A program made the position numbers and the translations under genes. DNA of 64,000 bases, from the NCBI GenBank assembly GCA_963740945.1, contig CAVUGE010000034.1, forward strand, positions 82,939 to 146,938, given 5' to 3'. The stretch is from CAVQBP01 sp963740945. GTDB lineage: Bacteria; Bacteroidota; Ignavibacteria; Ignavibacteriales; Ignavibacteriaceae. Position 1 is the first letter of the stretch; each line of letters opens with the position of its first letter. The notes below the pieces were generated by a model that saw only the letters and a program-made list of their open reading frames with translations, searched no databases and was not told where the DNA came from. Positions 42,034 to 53,038 of this stretch are shown piece by piece.

Positions 42034-42570
42034 ATGGAAACATTTATATCAATTTTAAGAGGGATTAATGTCGGCGGGAATAGAATAGTCCCAATTAAAG
42101 AACTAAAATCTTTATATGAAGATATAGGATTTAAGAATGTAATTACATACATCCAGAGCGGTAATGTTATTTTTGAAGCTAACAAGGTTTCAAACTTGTC
42201 CGGTAAAATTGAAAAGAAAATTAAGGAAAAATTTCAATTAGAAGTTCCTGTAATTATAAGAAGTGTTGATGAAATGAGAGCTGCAATTGCAGCTAATCCT
42301 TTTATAGAACAGAATGGTATAGATATAAGTAAACTGCATATAACTTTTCTTTCAGATACTCCTAATAAACCTGACCTGGAAAATATTAAAAAGTATGATT
42401 ATTCTCCGGATAAATTTATTATAATAAATAATGAAGTATATCTATTTTGTCCAAATGGTTATGGATCATCTAAACTATCCAATAGTTTTTTTGAAAATAA
42501 GCTGAAGGTAAAAGCAACAACCAGAAATTGGAAAACAGTTAATAAACTGGTAGAATTATCAGGCAAATGA
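42034..42570 (+). CDS. DUF1697 protein
   Basis: 178 aa. Matches the family opening: FISILRGINVGGNRIVPIKELKSLYEDIGFKNVITYIQSGNVIF, plus LHITFLSDTPN and NVYLFCPNGYGSSKLSN-like C-terminal (here NEVYLFCPNGYGSSKL). Function unknown. Stands alone. Confidence 0.93.
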   Translation: METFISILRGINVGGNRIVPIKELKSLYEDIGFKNVITYIQSGNVIFEANKVSNLSGKIEKKIKEKFQLEVPVIIRSVDEMRAAIAANPFIEQNGIDISKLHITFLSDTPNKPDLENIKKYDYSPDKFIIINNEVYLFCPNGYGSSKLSNSFFENKLKVKATTRNWKTVNKLVELSGK

Positions 42571-42612
42571 GTTGAACTTGCTCTTGAACTTGCACTTGCT
42601 CATGCTCTTTAC
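42571..42612. repeat. TTGAACTTGC-type short repeats
   Basis: GTTGAACTTGCTCTTGAACTTGCACTTGCTC: near-tandem CTTGAA/CTTGCT/CTTGCA hexamers immediately after the DUF1697 stop; third site of this repeat type in the window. Confidence 0.65.
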
Positions 42613-42771
42613 ATATTTTTATTAACCAGAATTGATACATCATGACCTCTTACATATCCGATTATATCGGGAGAAGTAGGTCCAACTATTGCAAGGCAAT
42701 TGTGAAACTTCAGTTATTTTATTAAAATCAATTATACTTATATTTAGATTTGGAAAATAAATTTTGAGATT

Positions 42772-43116
42772 ATGAAAAGATACGAAAAACATATATTTAT
42801 TTGTGAGAATAAAAGACCGCCTGATGATCCGCGCGGATGCTGCTTTGATAAAGGCGGGAGTGAATTAAAGGCGAAATTTAAAACCAGGATAAAAGAATTG
42901 GGATTAAAGTCGGAAGTCAGAGCAAATACATCCGGATGTCTGGATGCATGCGAATTCGGTGCATCGGTTGTCGTTTACCCTGAACAGATCTGGTATGGAG
43001 GAGTTACATTAGATGATGTTGAAGAAATTATCCAAAGTCATATTATAAATAATAAACCTGTTGAGAGATTATTTATTAAACATCCAAAATTCAATAAAGA
43101 TGAAGTCAAAATCTAA
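42772..43116 (+). CDS. Thioredoxin-like [2Fe-2S] ferredoxin
   Basis: 114 aa. The Cys pattern (C11; C23/C24 in PRGCCFDK; C51 in TSGCLDAC with C55) and the closing ASVVVYPEQIWYGGVTLDDVEEI match thioredoxin-fold 2Fe-2S ferredoxins of the (2Fe-2S) NuoE-like/Shethna group. Electron carrier of unknown partner. Its end overlaps the start of nth by 17 bases. Confidence 0.88.
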   Translation: MKRYEKHIFICENKRPPDDPRGCCFDKGGSELKAKFKTRIKELGLKSEVRANTSGCLDACEFGASVVVYPEQIWYGGVTLDDVEEIIQSHIINNKPVERLFIKHPKFNKDEVKI

Positions 43117-43783
43117 TGTTTCTGCTGGACCGGCTGAAAAAAAACATGCTGAAGAGGTATTCTCTTTATTAAAAAAAGAATATCCAAAGGTAAAAAGTGC
43201 TTTGAATTTTTCAAATGCTTTTCAACTTTTAATAGCCACAATACTTGCAGCCCAGTGTACCGATGAAAGAGTAAATAAAGTTACTAAAGATTTATTTAAA
43301 AAATATAAAACTCCGAAAGATTATCTGGATGTTTCAAATGAGGAGTTAGAGAAAGATATATTCTCAACCGGATTTTACAGGCAAAAGGCTAAAAGTTTAA
43401 AGAATTGCTGCAGGGACTTAATTGAAAAGTATAACGGGAAAGTTCCGAAAGATTTTGATGAAATAAATAAATTATCAGGAGTAGGGAGAAAAACAGCTTC
43501 GGTTGTAGCAGGTAATGCATATGGAATTCCGGCAATAGCAGTAGATACACATGTAATCAGGTTGTCGAACCTGCTGGGATTTATAGATTCTACAGACCCG
43601 GTAAAGATAGAATTTAAATTAAAAGAATTGCTGCCGGAGAAGGATTGGGTAAATTCTTCACATTGGTTGGCAACTCACGGTAGGAAAATATGTATAGCTC
43701 GAAGACCAAAATGTCTTCAATGTGTTCTGGGAAATATTTGTCCAAGTTTTAATCCGCTAATCGTTAATGGGGGGAAAAGTTAA
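43100..43783 (+). CDS. nth: Endonuclease III
   Basis: 227 aa from the ATG at 43100 (MKSKSNVSAG); the longer frame from 43061 lies deep in the ferredoxin gene. DNA glycosylase/AP lyase for oxidised pyrimidines. HhH motif LSGVGRKTASVVAG with the catalytic Lys, catalytic Asp in VDTHVIRLSNLLG, and the 4Fe-4S loop C-6x-C-2x-C-5x-C in CIARRPKCLQCVLGNIC. Complete. Confidence 0.96.
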   Translation: MKSKSNVSAGPAEKKHAEEVFSLLKKEYPKVKSALNFSNAFQLLIATILAAQCTDERVNKVTKDLFKKYKTPKDYLDVSNEELEKDIFSTGFYRQKAKSLKNCCRDLIEKYNGKVPKDFDEINKLSGVGRKTASVVAGNAYGIPAIAVDTHVIRLSNLLGFIDSTDPVKIEFKLKELLPEKDWVNSSHWLATHGRKICIARRPKCLQCVLGNICPSFNPLIVNGGKS

Positions 43784-43823
43784 TCGTTAAATGTTTCATA
43801 ATTCAGTTGTAAGGGTAAAATAG

Positions 43824-44390
43824 ATGGAAGATCAATCGAGGAATAGGGATTATTGTTTGACTTTACTTAAGGAGTATACACAAAATGACAGTCTGTTGAA
43901 ACATGCTTATGCTGTTGAAACATGTGTTAGGGCTTATGCTAAAAAATTTAATGAAGATATTGAATACTGGGGGAATGTTGCACTGCTTCATGATTTTGAT
44001 TATGAAAAATATCCTACCGCTGAAGAGCATCCTTTTAAGGGATCTGAGATATTAAAGCAAAAGGGATTTAGTGAAGATTTCCGGGAAGCAATATTATCGC
44101 ATGCTGATTATTCGGGAGTGCCAAGGAATAATCTGCTTCGAAAGACATTGTTTGCATGCGATGAATTAGCGGGATTTATTACCGCAGTCACTTATGTGCG
44201 TCCAAGTAAAACTATAACGGAAGTTGAAGTAAAATCGGTCAAGAAGAAATTGAAGGATAAGGCTTTTGCCAGAAATGTAAGCCGGGATGATATTCAGAAC
44301 GGAGCTGAGCTGCTTGGTATTCCTTTAGATGAACATATAGATTTTTGCATAAAAGCTATGAAAGAAAATAGAGAAGAATTAGGTCTGTAA
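43824..44390 (+). CDS. HD-domain phosphohydrolase
   Basis: 188 aa. HD motifs: LKHAYAVETCVRAYA (first His), VALLHDFDYEKYP (HD pair), HPFKGSEILKQKGFSEDFREAILSHADYSG, then ACDELAGFITAVTYVRPSK. This subtype acts on unknown phosphoesters or nucleotides. Follows nth by 40 bases. Confidence 0.9.
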   Translation: MEDQSRNRDYCLTLLKEYTQNDSLLKHAYAVETCVRAYAKKFNEDIEYWGNVALLHDFDYEKYPTAEEHPFKGSEILKQKGFSEDFREAILSHADYSGVPRNNLLRKTLFACDELAGFITAVTYVRPSKTITEVEVKSVKKKLKDKAFARNVSRDDIQNGAELLGIPLDEHIDFCIKAMKENREELGL

Positions 44391-44547
44391 TATAGAAATA
44401 CCATCTCTATAAAATTTGACTTGATTCTTTCGTTCTTGGTTAACTAATTTTAATTAAGTTATTAGGGAGGATTAGAAGGGATTTTTTTTCTACAAGAATA
44501 TTTCTTAATAATTAATTGCCATAATAATATTAAGCTCTATTTTTGTT

Positions 44548-47500
44548 ATGAAAAGCAAAATCTCTACTATAATCTTTTTAGTAACCTGCATACCGTTACT
44601 TGCCCAGAATGATATAAAGATAATCTCATCCAACAGAAGTTCAATAGTAATTGAATATACACCCGGATATACTGATACAACCCACATAAAGATAAATAAT
44701 ACAGATTATCTGAAGATAGGATTAAATGAAGGCTATTATGAAAAGCCGGAGGAATGGGGAATGCCGGCAATACCTAAAAGGTCAATAAACATAGGAGTAC
44801 CTTCTGAATACGGAAATACAATAAGAGTATTAAATAGCATATCCAAAGAAATTGGAGCAAAGCTTGCACCTAAACCTGAAATGGTGAGGGATAAAGACTT
44901 AAGTGATTAATATTTATAAAATAAGTTCAGAATATAATAGATATGAAGATAAAGATGAGTTAGTCAGCTTTGGAGAATATGGAATAGCCAGAGGAATCCC
45001 GGTTCAGAGCGATAATAATATCACCGGTATCTTATACCCCTTCGAAAGGTTCGATAAAGTTATACACGCAGATAGTATTTCAAATTAACTTTTCAAGTAA
45101 TCAGAAGATAACTACGTCGGCTGGAGATAATTTCTTATCGGGAGGAATATTAAATTATAATACAGCGAGAAGCTGGAGGAGTCAGAGTAATAATAACAGA
45201 CTGAGAAAAGGGATAGTAAACAGTGTATTATCGAGCGGGAAGTGGGTAAAATTTGAGGCCCCGGGAGAGGGTATATATAAAATAACCAGGTCAATGTTAT
45301 CCTCCTATGGAATAGATGCAGGTACAGTAGACCCAAGGACTATAAAGATATATAATAACGGAGGTAAGATGCTTCCGGAGAATGTGAACGAGTCATATCC
45401 AACAGATTTACAGGAGAATGCGATAAAAGTAGTAGGAGAGGAGGACGGAAAATTTGATGATGGAGATTATATATTATTTTACGGGAGGGGTATAGATTTC
45501 TGGGATTATGATACAACCCAGAGAAAGATAAGAAGGTATTTTAACCTGTATTCGAAGCAGAATTATTATTTTATAACATCGGGGGGAGCACAAGGGAAGA
45601 GAATGCAGGATAAACCTAGCTTAAATGAAACGAATGCATATATACAGATTTCAACAGCAGCATTTGCTGATTGGGAAAAGGATGAAATAAATAAATTTGG
45701 CAGCGGAAGGTATTTTTTGGGAGACGGATTTTCTTCGGGTAACACTTATATCTATACAAACAAATTAGATTATAGAATTTCGGGCACTCCAATAAATTAT
45801 TCGTTTAGAATTGTAAATGTTACTTCCGGTTATATTACACTTGATATATTTGAAAATTCAAATAAGATATTTTCACAAAATCTTTCCGGGAATTTAAGAA
45901 TAGATACTTATACATCCGGAATGGAACATAATATTAATGCGATGTATATAGGAGATCTTCCGCAAAATGAAAGTCTGTTAAAGTTTCAAATAAGTTCCAA
46001 TTCTTCCGAAACATCTGCTTATCTGGATTTTTTTGAAATCTCATATCAAAAAGAATTAAAGGCATCTAATGATAGTTTGATATTTTACTCAAAAGATACA
46101 TCTTCTATAATTGAATATGATCTTTCAAACTTCTCAAATTCAAACATCCGGGTTTTTGATGTTTCTGATTATGCAAATGTTAAATCAATTTCAAATCCTA
46201 AAACGTTAAGCGGAGGAGAATTCAGATTTCAATCCGGGGAAAGCTCCGGGAGAGTATCAAAATATTTAGCTGTTGGGAACGATCTGTTCAAAACTCCCGT
46301 TCGTCCAGTTGAAATTAATAATCAAAATCTGCATGGAATAGCAGAAGGTGCACAATATATTATAATCACGGACAAAAATTTTAATGAGCAGGCAAATGAG
46401 TTAAAAAATTATAGAGAATCCGAAGCTGAAGAAAAACTCTCATCTATTGTAGTAGATGTAGATCAAATATATAATGAATTTTCAGGCGGAGCATTGGACG
46501 TATCGGGGATAAGAAATTTTATTAAATATGCATATGACTCATGGATTATACAACCTTCATATGTATTATTGTTTGGTGATGGAAATTATGATTACAAAAA
46601 CATAGAAGGAAATAATAATTATATCCCTCCATATGAAAATTATGATACTGTCAAATACCATTTAAGTGAAATTAAATATGATGAACTATACTCATTTCCG
46701 ATGGATGATTATTATGTAATGGTGGATGGAAATGACAGTCAAATGGACCTGGCAATCGGGAGAGTACCTTTTCAAACCATAAACGAAGCTCAAATTGTAG
46801 TGGACAAAATTAAAAGTTATGAAAATAATAATGATAAAGATCCATGGCGTAATTTAATAACCATTGTTGCAGATGATGGTCCACAGGAGGTGGGATTTGA
46901 TGATCACAGTACACATACGGATCAGGCCGAAAATCTAGCAAATATATATATCCCCGGTTCGTTTGATTTAGATAAGATATATCTCCCAGCGTATCCGGTT
47001 GTAATAACAGGAGCCGGGAGAACTAAACCTCAGGTTAATGAGGCTATAATAGCAGCTATAAACGAAGGGACATTACTGCTTCATTATGTAGGACATGGAA
47101 ATGATCACGTTTGGGCACATGAATCGGTATTTGAAAATACAACTTCAATTCCAAGGCTTCACAACTCCAGGTATTTTTTCCTAACAGTTGCTTCCTGTGA
47201 ATTCGGATATTTTGATAAGACAATAGTTCAAAGCGGGTCAGAGCAATTATTGTTGAAAGAAAACAGCGGTGCTATTGGTGTCTTTTCTGCAACGAGACCT
47301 GTATATTCTCCAAACAATGCCGCATTAAGTTATGCGCTGTACACCTATCTTTTAAAATCCAGAGATTCTTTGAACTTGCCCATTACAATAGGTAAGGTGT
47401 ATGCCATGACAAAAAATAGCCGTTCGGATCAAAATGATAAAAGATTTGTTTTGTTATGCGATCCTGCCTTAAGATTACTACTTCCGAGATATAATGCTTC

Positions 47501-48569
47501 AATAGATTCAATCAACAAATATGAATTAAAAAATACTACAACATCAAATCCTATTCAAATTAAAGCTTTGAGCAAAACAACCATTGAAGGCGTTATTAAT
47601 AAACCGGATAATTCGGTTTGGAATGATTTTAATGGGGAAGCAATTTTAACGGTTTATGATTCACAGCGAAAAGTAACCATTGAACAATCCGGTGATAAAT
47701 ATAATATGGTAATACCTGGGGGAACCATATTCAGAGGAAGGGTAACGGTAACAAACGGATATTTCACATCAAATTTTATAGTACCGAAAGATATTTCCTA
47801 CCAGAATGAAAATGGAAAGGTAATAGTTTATTTTTTTAATAACAGTGTAGACGGATTAGGATTTACCAATAACATAATAGTGGGCGGAACAGATTCGAGT
47901 ATAGTAAATGATGGTAAGGGTCCGGATGTAGAGATATATTTTGATGCAGCCACTGCAAGTAATTCCTATTTAATAAACCCGAATTCCTGGCTGATAGTAA
48001 AGTTAACCGATGAAACGGGAATAAATACAACAGGGACAGGAGTAGGTCATGAATTAGAGGGGATATTGAATGAGAATATAAATAACCCGATAGATTTCAC
48101 AAATTATTTTACAAGTGATTTGAATTCAGGTGGTAAATCGGGTCAGATAAATTATGAATTTAATGATATATCACCGGGAGAATACAAGATAGAAGTAAAG
48201 GCATGGGATGTATTTAACAATTTTTCATCCAAGATATCGTATTTTACAGTAGTGAGCGGAGATAATTTAGCAGTAAGTAATGTATATAATTATCCTAATC
48301 CATTTTCAGGTAATACAACGTTTACCTTTCAGCAGAATTTAAATACACCATTGGATTTGAAGATAAAGATATACACAATAGCGGGAAGATTGATAAGGGA
48401 AATAGAGAGAAATGATGTAGAGGAAAGTTATGTGCTAGTACCATGGGACGGCAGGGATCAGGATGGAAACTTAATAGCAAACGGGACATACTTTTACAAG
48501 CTGATAGTAAAGACGAGCGATGGGAAGTACAACACAGATGTAATAGGAAAACTAGCTGTAATTAGATAA
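44548..48569 (+). pseudogene. PorU-like gingipain-family protease (C25), frameshifted upstream copy
   Basis: Nearly the same gene as 48901-52941 but with two single-base insertions: one at about 44906 (AGTGATTAAT against AGTGGTAAT in the intact copy), which creates a stop at 44908-44910, and one at 45011 (CAGAGCGATAA against CAGAGCATAA). From 45012 the original frame is open to 48569. The catalytic His (YVGHGNDHVW) and Cys (VASCEFG) and the C-terminal secretion domain remain. Without a start and signal peptide the downstream frame should not be exported. The 5' part is about as close to the other copy as the 3' part, the middle has drifted, and 47811-48523 is identical to 52183-52895. Confidence 0.85.
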
Positions 48570-48635
48570 ACAGCTTTATTGTTGAAAATTTAATTGAAAT
48601 TAGGCAAAATCTCATTTGTAATATTTTCGATAGAT

Positions 48636-48655
48636 ATTTCTTGATTGCAAGAAAT
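48636..48655. other. Hairpin in the PorU inter-copy gap
   Basis: ATTTCTTG and CAAGAAAT around ATTG; no T-run. The 48570-48900 gap (331 bases) also keeps a degenerate copy of the upstream copy's leader (GACTTGATTCTTT at about 44411 and 48767). It therefore belongs to the duplicated unit; no gene seen. Confidence 0.4.
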
Positions 48656-48900
48656 GGGTTCAGAATATAGAAATAAAAGTGTTATTTACATTTATTATAA
48701 TTGGCATTATGATTGTAGTTTAGTAAATTGAATATTTAAATATTTAATAATTTGCAACAATAATAGACTTGATTCTTTTATTTTTACTTCAGTAATTTAA
48801 GTGTAATTAAAGGAGAATTTATTAGAGATTTTTGCTACCAGAATTCTAAATTAATAGAGTTAAATTCATATAATATTTGAGTAAACTTTCTTACTATTGA

Positions 48901-51900
48901 ATGAAAAGCAAAATCTCTACTATAATCTTTTTAGTAACCTGCATACCGTTATTTGCCCAAAATGAGATAAAGATAATCTCATCCGACAGAAGTTCAATAG
49001 TAATTGAATATACACCCGGATATACGGATACAACCCATATAAAGATAAATAATACAGATTATCTACAGATAGGCTTAAATGAAGGTTTTTTTGAAAAGCC
49101 GGAGGAATGGGGAATGCCGGCTATCCCCAAGAGGTTAATAAACATTGGAGTTCCTTCAGAATACGGAAATACAATCAGGGTATTAAATAGCATATCCAAA
49201 GAAATAGATGCAAAACTGGCACCTAAACCTGAAATGGTGAAGGATAAAGACTTAAGTGGTAATATTTATAAGATAAGTTCAGAATATAATAGATATGAAG
49301 ACAAAGATGAGCTAGTCAGCTTTGGGGAATATGGAATAGCCAGAGGAATCCCGGTTCAGAGCATAATAATATCTCCAATATCGTATACCCCTTCGAAAGG
49401 TTCCATAAAGATATATACGCAAATAGTATTTCAAATAAATTTTTCAACTAATCAGAAGATATCATCAGTAGGCGGAGATAATTTTCTATCTGGAGGAATA
49501 TTAAATTATAATGTAGCAAGAAGCTGGAGGAGTCAGAGTAATAATAACAGATTGAGAAAAGGGACAGTAAACAGTGTATTATCGAGCGGAAAATGGGTAA
49601 AATTTGAAGCAACGGCAGAAGGTATATATAAAATAACCAGAACAATGCTATCCTCCTATGGAATAGATGCAAATACAGTAGATCCAAGGACGATAAAGAT
49701 ATATAATAACGGAGGTAAGATGCTGCCGGAGAATGTAAATGAGTCATATCCGTCAGATCTGGAAGAGAATGCGATAAAAGTAGTGGGAGAAGAAGATGGA
49801 AAGTTTGATGAAGGAGATTATATATTATTTTACGGTAGGGGAATAGATTTCTGGGATTATGATGCAACACAGAGAAAGATAAGAAGGTATTTTAACCTGT
49901 ATTCGAAACAGAATTATTATTTTATAACCTCAGGAGGAGCACAGGGCAAAAGAATACAGGATAAACCAAGCTTAAATGAAACGAACGCATATATACAGAA
50001 CTCTACACAATCTTTCAAAGACTGGGAAGTTGATTCAATAAATATTTTCAGCAGCGGAAGATATTTTTTGGGTGATGATTTTTCAGGTAATAATGTATCC
50101 AGGACTTATGCAAATAAGCTTGATGGAAGAATATCAGGTACCCCAATCAATTATAATTTTAGAATAGTTAATGTATTACTCGATAATATCATTTTAGACG
50201 TATTTGAAAATTCTAACAGAATATTAAGCCAAAGTTTGGCAGGTATCTCGAGTTTAGGATCAACACAGGACTATGCACATGGAGCAGAATATAATATTTC
50301 TGCAAAATATAACAATGATTTACCCGATAATGCCAGTTTATTAAAGTTCCAGGTTAGTTCAAACTCATCCGGCACATCCGCTTATATAGATTTTTTTGAA
50401 ATCAATTATCAGGAGGAACTGAAAGCAGTAAATGATAACATTGAGTTCTTTTCTAAAGATACATCTTCGGTAATAGAATATGATCTATCTGATTTTTCAA
50501 ATTCGAATATCCAGGTATTTGATGTAACAGATTATGCAAATATAAAATCAATAACAAATCCAAAATTATTAAGCGGAGGGGAGTATAGATTCCAATCGAC
50601 AGAGAATTCCGGGAAAGTATCAAAGTATATTGCTGTCGGCAATGACAAGTTCAAAACACCGGTGAATCCGGTTGAAATCGATAATCAAAATCTGCATGGA
50701 ATAACAGATGGTGCAAAATATATAATTATAACAGATAAAACGTTTAATGATCGGGCAAACAGACTAAAAAGCTACCGTGAGAACGAGGCAAAAGAAAAAT
50801 TATCGTCGATAGTAGTAGATGTAGATCAAATATATAATGAATTTTCAGGCGGAGCACTTGATGTGTCAGGAATCAGAAATTTCATAAAATATGCATATGA
50901 CAACTGGAATAATCGACCGGAATATGTCCTTTTATTTGGGGACGGGAACTATGATTATAAGAATATAGAAAAAACGAATAACAATTTTGTGCCTGCTTAT
51001 GAAACTGTACCTTCGGGAATCTACAAGTATAATGAAATATATTCCTACCCTATGGACGATTATTATGCATTGGTGGATGGGAATGATAATATGATTGATC
51101 TTGCCATCGGCCGTTTAACAATACAGACACTTGATGATGCTCAAATTGCCGTAGATAAAATAATTAGTTATGAAAATAATACCGATAAGGATCTTTGGCG
51201 AAATCTAATAACGATGGTAGCAGATGATGGTCCGGCCGGAATAGGAGAAAATGACGGTTCGCTTCACACCGGTCAGGCTGAAGATTTGTCAAACAATGTA
51301 ATACCGGATTCATATGATATAAATAAAATTTACTTAGCTTCATATCCGGCTGTAATAACCGGAGCCGGAATAACAAAACCGCAGGTTAATAATGCAATAG
51401 TAGCGGCAATGAACCAGGGAAGTTTGTTAGTCCATTATGTAGGACACGGTAATGAGCATGTTTGGGCTCACGAGAGCGTATTTGAAAACACCAGTTCAAT
51501 TCCAAAACTTCATAATTCGAGATATTTTTTCCTTACAGTTGCTTCATGTGCATTTGGATATTATGATAAAACAACTGTACAGAGCGGTGCAGAATTGTTA
51601 TTGTTAAAAGAAAACAGCGGAGCAATAGGTGTCTTTTCTGCTACACGGCCGGTATATTCAAGTGCAAATGCGGCATTAAGCAAGACATTTTATAATTATC
51701 TTCTTAATTCATCGAGGGATTCTTTAAATTTACCTTTAACAATTGGTGAAGCATATCTTTTAACAAAGGATATCCATTATGAAGATAATGATAGAAAGTT
51801 TGCATTATTTTCAGATCCAGCTTTGCAATTATTAATTCCCCAGTATAATTCTGAAATAGATTCTATTAACGGTCATAGCTTAGCAATTGCAAAAAGCAGC

Positions 51901-52941
51901 GGTTCAGCCAGTATTCAAGAATCTGCTGTTCAAATAAGAGCATTAAGCAATACTCGGATAGAAGGAATAATAGAGAAACCGAATAATGCAATTTGGAGTG
52001 ATTTTAACGGGGAAGGTATAATAACTGTATATGATTCGGAAAGAAAAGTAGCATTGGATCAACTAAACGGCTACCAAATGACAGTTCAGGGGGGAACCAT
52101 ATTCAGAGGCAGAGTATCGGTAACCAACGGCCATTTCACTTCAAATTTTATAGTACCGAAAGATATTTCCTACCAGAATGAGAATGGAAAGGTAATAGTT
52201 TATTTTTTTAATAACAGTGTAGACGGATTAGGATTTACCAATAACATAATAGTGGGCGGAACAGATTCGAGTATAGTAAATGATGGTAAGGGTCCGGATG
52301 TAGAGATATATTTTGATGCAGCCACTGCAAGTAATTCCTATTTAATAAACCCGAATTCCTGGCTGATAGTAAAGTTAACCGATGAAACGGGAATAAATAC
52401 AACAGGGACAGGAGTAGGTCATGAATTAGAGGGGATATTGAATGAGAATATAAATAACCCGATAGATTTCACAAATTATTTTACAAGTGATTTGAATTCA
52501 GGTGGTAAATCGGGTCAGATAAATTATGAATTTAATGATATATCACCGGGAGAATACAAGATAGAAGTAAAGGCATGGGATGTATTTAACAATTTTTCAT
52601 CCAAGATATCGTATTTTACAGTAGTGAGCGGAGATAATTTAGCAGTAAGTAATGTATATAATTATCCTAATCCATTTTCAGGTAATACAACGTTTACCTT
52701 TCAGCAGAATTTAAATACACCATTGGATTTGAAGATAAAGATATACACAATAGCGGGAAGATTGATAAGGGAAATAGAGAGAAATGATGTAGAGGAAAGT
52801 TATGTGCTAGTACCATGGGACGGCAGGGATCAGGATGGAAACTTAATAGCAAACGGGACATACTTTTACAAGCTGATAGTAAAGACGAGCGATGGAAAGT
52901 ATAACACAGATGTAATAGGAAAACTTGCTGTAATCAGATAA
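48901..52941 (+). CDS. porU: Type IX secretion PorU-like gingipain-family cysteine protease
   Basis: 1346 aa. N-terminal signal MKSKISTIIFLVTCIPLFAQ; PorU-type N-terminal region with VKFEATAEGIYKITRTMLSSYG; C25 caspase-like domain about 650-1000 with catalytic His849 (YVGHGNEHVW) and Cys883 (TVASCAFGYYD); C-terminal secretion domain from about 1253 (NYPNPFSGNTTFTF ... IYTIAGRLIREIE ... GTYFYKLIVKT). PorU is the surface sortase that trims type IX substrates and links them to lipid; P. gingivalis PorU is 1158 aa. The PorV-like gene follows, the standard partner order. Other C25 proteases without sortase function cannot be fully excluded. Confidence 0.85.
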   Translation: MKSKISTIIFLVTCIPLFAQNEIKIISSDRSSIVIEYTPGYTDTTHIKINNTDYLQIGLNEGFFEKPEEWGMPAIPKRLINIGVPSEYGNTIRVLNSISKEIDAKLAPKPEMVKDKDLSGNIYKISSEYNRYEDKDELVSFGEYGIARGIPVQSIIISPISYTPSKGSIKIYTQIVFQINFSTNQKISSVGGDNFLSGGILNYNVARSWRSQSNNNRLRKGTVNSVLSSGKWVKFEATAEGIYKITRTMLSSYGIDANTVDPRTIKIYNNGGKMLPENVNESYPSDLEENAIKVVGEEDGKFDEGDYILFYGRGIDFWDYDATQRKIRRYFNLYSKQNYYFITSGGAQGKRIQDKPSLNETNAYIQNSTQSFKDWEVDSINIFSSGRYFLGDDFSGNNVSRTYANKLDGRISGTPINYNFRIVNVLLDNIILDVFENSNRILSQSLAGISSLGSTQDYAHGAEYNISAKYNNDLPDNASLLKFQVSSNSSGTSAYIDFFEINYQEELKAVNDNIEFFSKDTSSVIEYDLSDFSNSNIQVFDVTDYANIKSITNPKLLSGGEYRFQSTENSGKVSKYIAVGNDKFKTPVNPVEIDNQNLHGITDGAKYIIITDKTFNDRANRLKSYRENEAKEKLSSIVVDVDQIYNEFSGGALDVSGIRNFIKYAYDNWNNRPEYVLLFGDGNYDYKNIEKTNNNFVPAYETVPSGIYKYNEIYSYPMDDYYALVDGNDNMIDLAIGRLTIQTLDDAQIAVDKIISYENNTDKDLWRNLITMVADDGPAGIGENDGSLHTGQAEDLSNNVIPDSYDINKIYLASYPAVITGAGITKPQVNNAIVAAMNQGSLLVHYVGHGNEHVWAHESVFENTSSIPKLHNSRYFFLTVASCAFGYYDKTTVQSGAELLLLKENSGAIGVFSATRPVYSSANAALSKTFYNYLLNSSRDSLNLPLTIGEAYLLTKDIHYEDNDRKFALFSDPALQLLIPQYNSEIDSINGHSLAIAKSSGSASIQESAVQIRALSNTRIEGIIEKPNNAIWSDFNGEGIITVYDSERKVALDQLNGYQMTVQGGTIFRGRVSVTNGHFTSNFIVPKDISYQNENGKVIVYFFNNSVDGLGFTNNIIVGGTDSSIVNDGKGPDVEIYFDAATASNSYLINPNSWLIVKLTDETGINTTGTGVGHELEGILNENINNPIDFTNYFTSDLNSGGKSGQINYEFNDISPGEYKIEVKAWDVFNNFSSKISYFTVVSGDNLAVSNVYNYPNPFSGNTTFTFQQNLNTPLDLKIKIYTIAGRLIREIERNDVEESYVLVPWDGRDQDGNLIANGTYFYKLIVKTSDGKYNTDVIGKLAVIR

Positions 52942-53038
52942 ATATTTTTGCCGTTGAATTCTGACAGTTTAAAGTTATTTTATATGTTAAATATTTGATT
53001 TTTAATAAAGAAAAAAATCATTATTGGAGGAATAAAAA

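Noticed and set aside
44548..45088. Programmed frameshifting in the first PorU copy
   Set aside because: The breaks are single-base insertions relative to the intact copy, not at slippery heptamers, and two are needed; decay is simpler.
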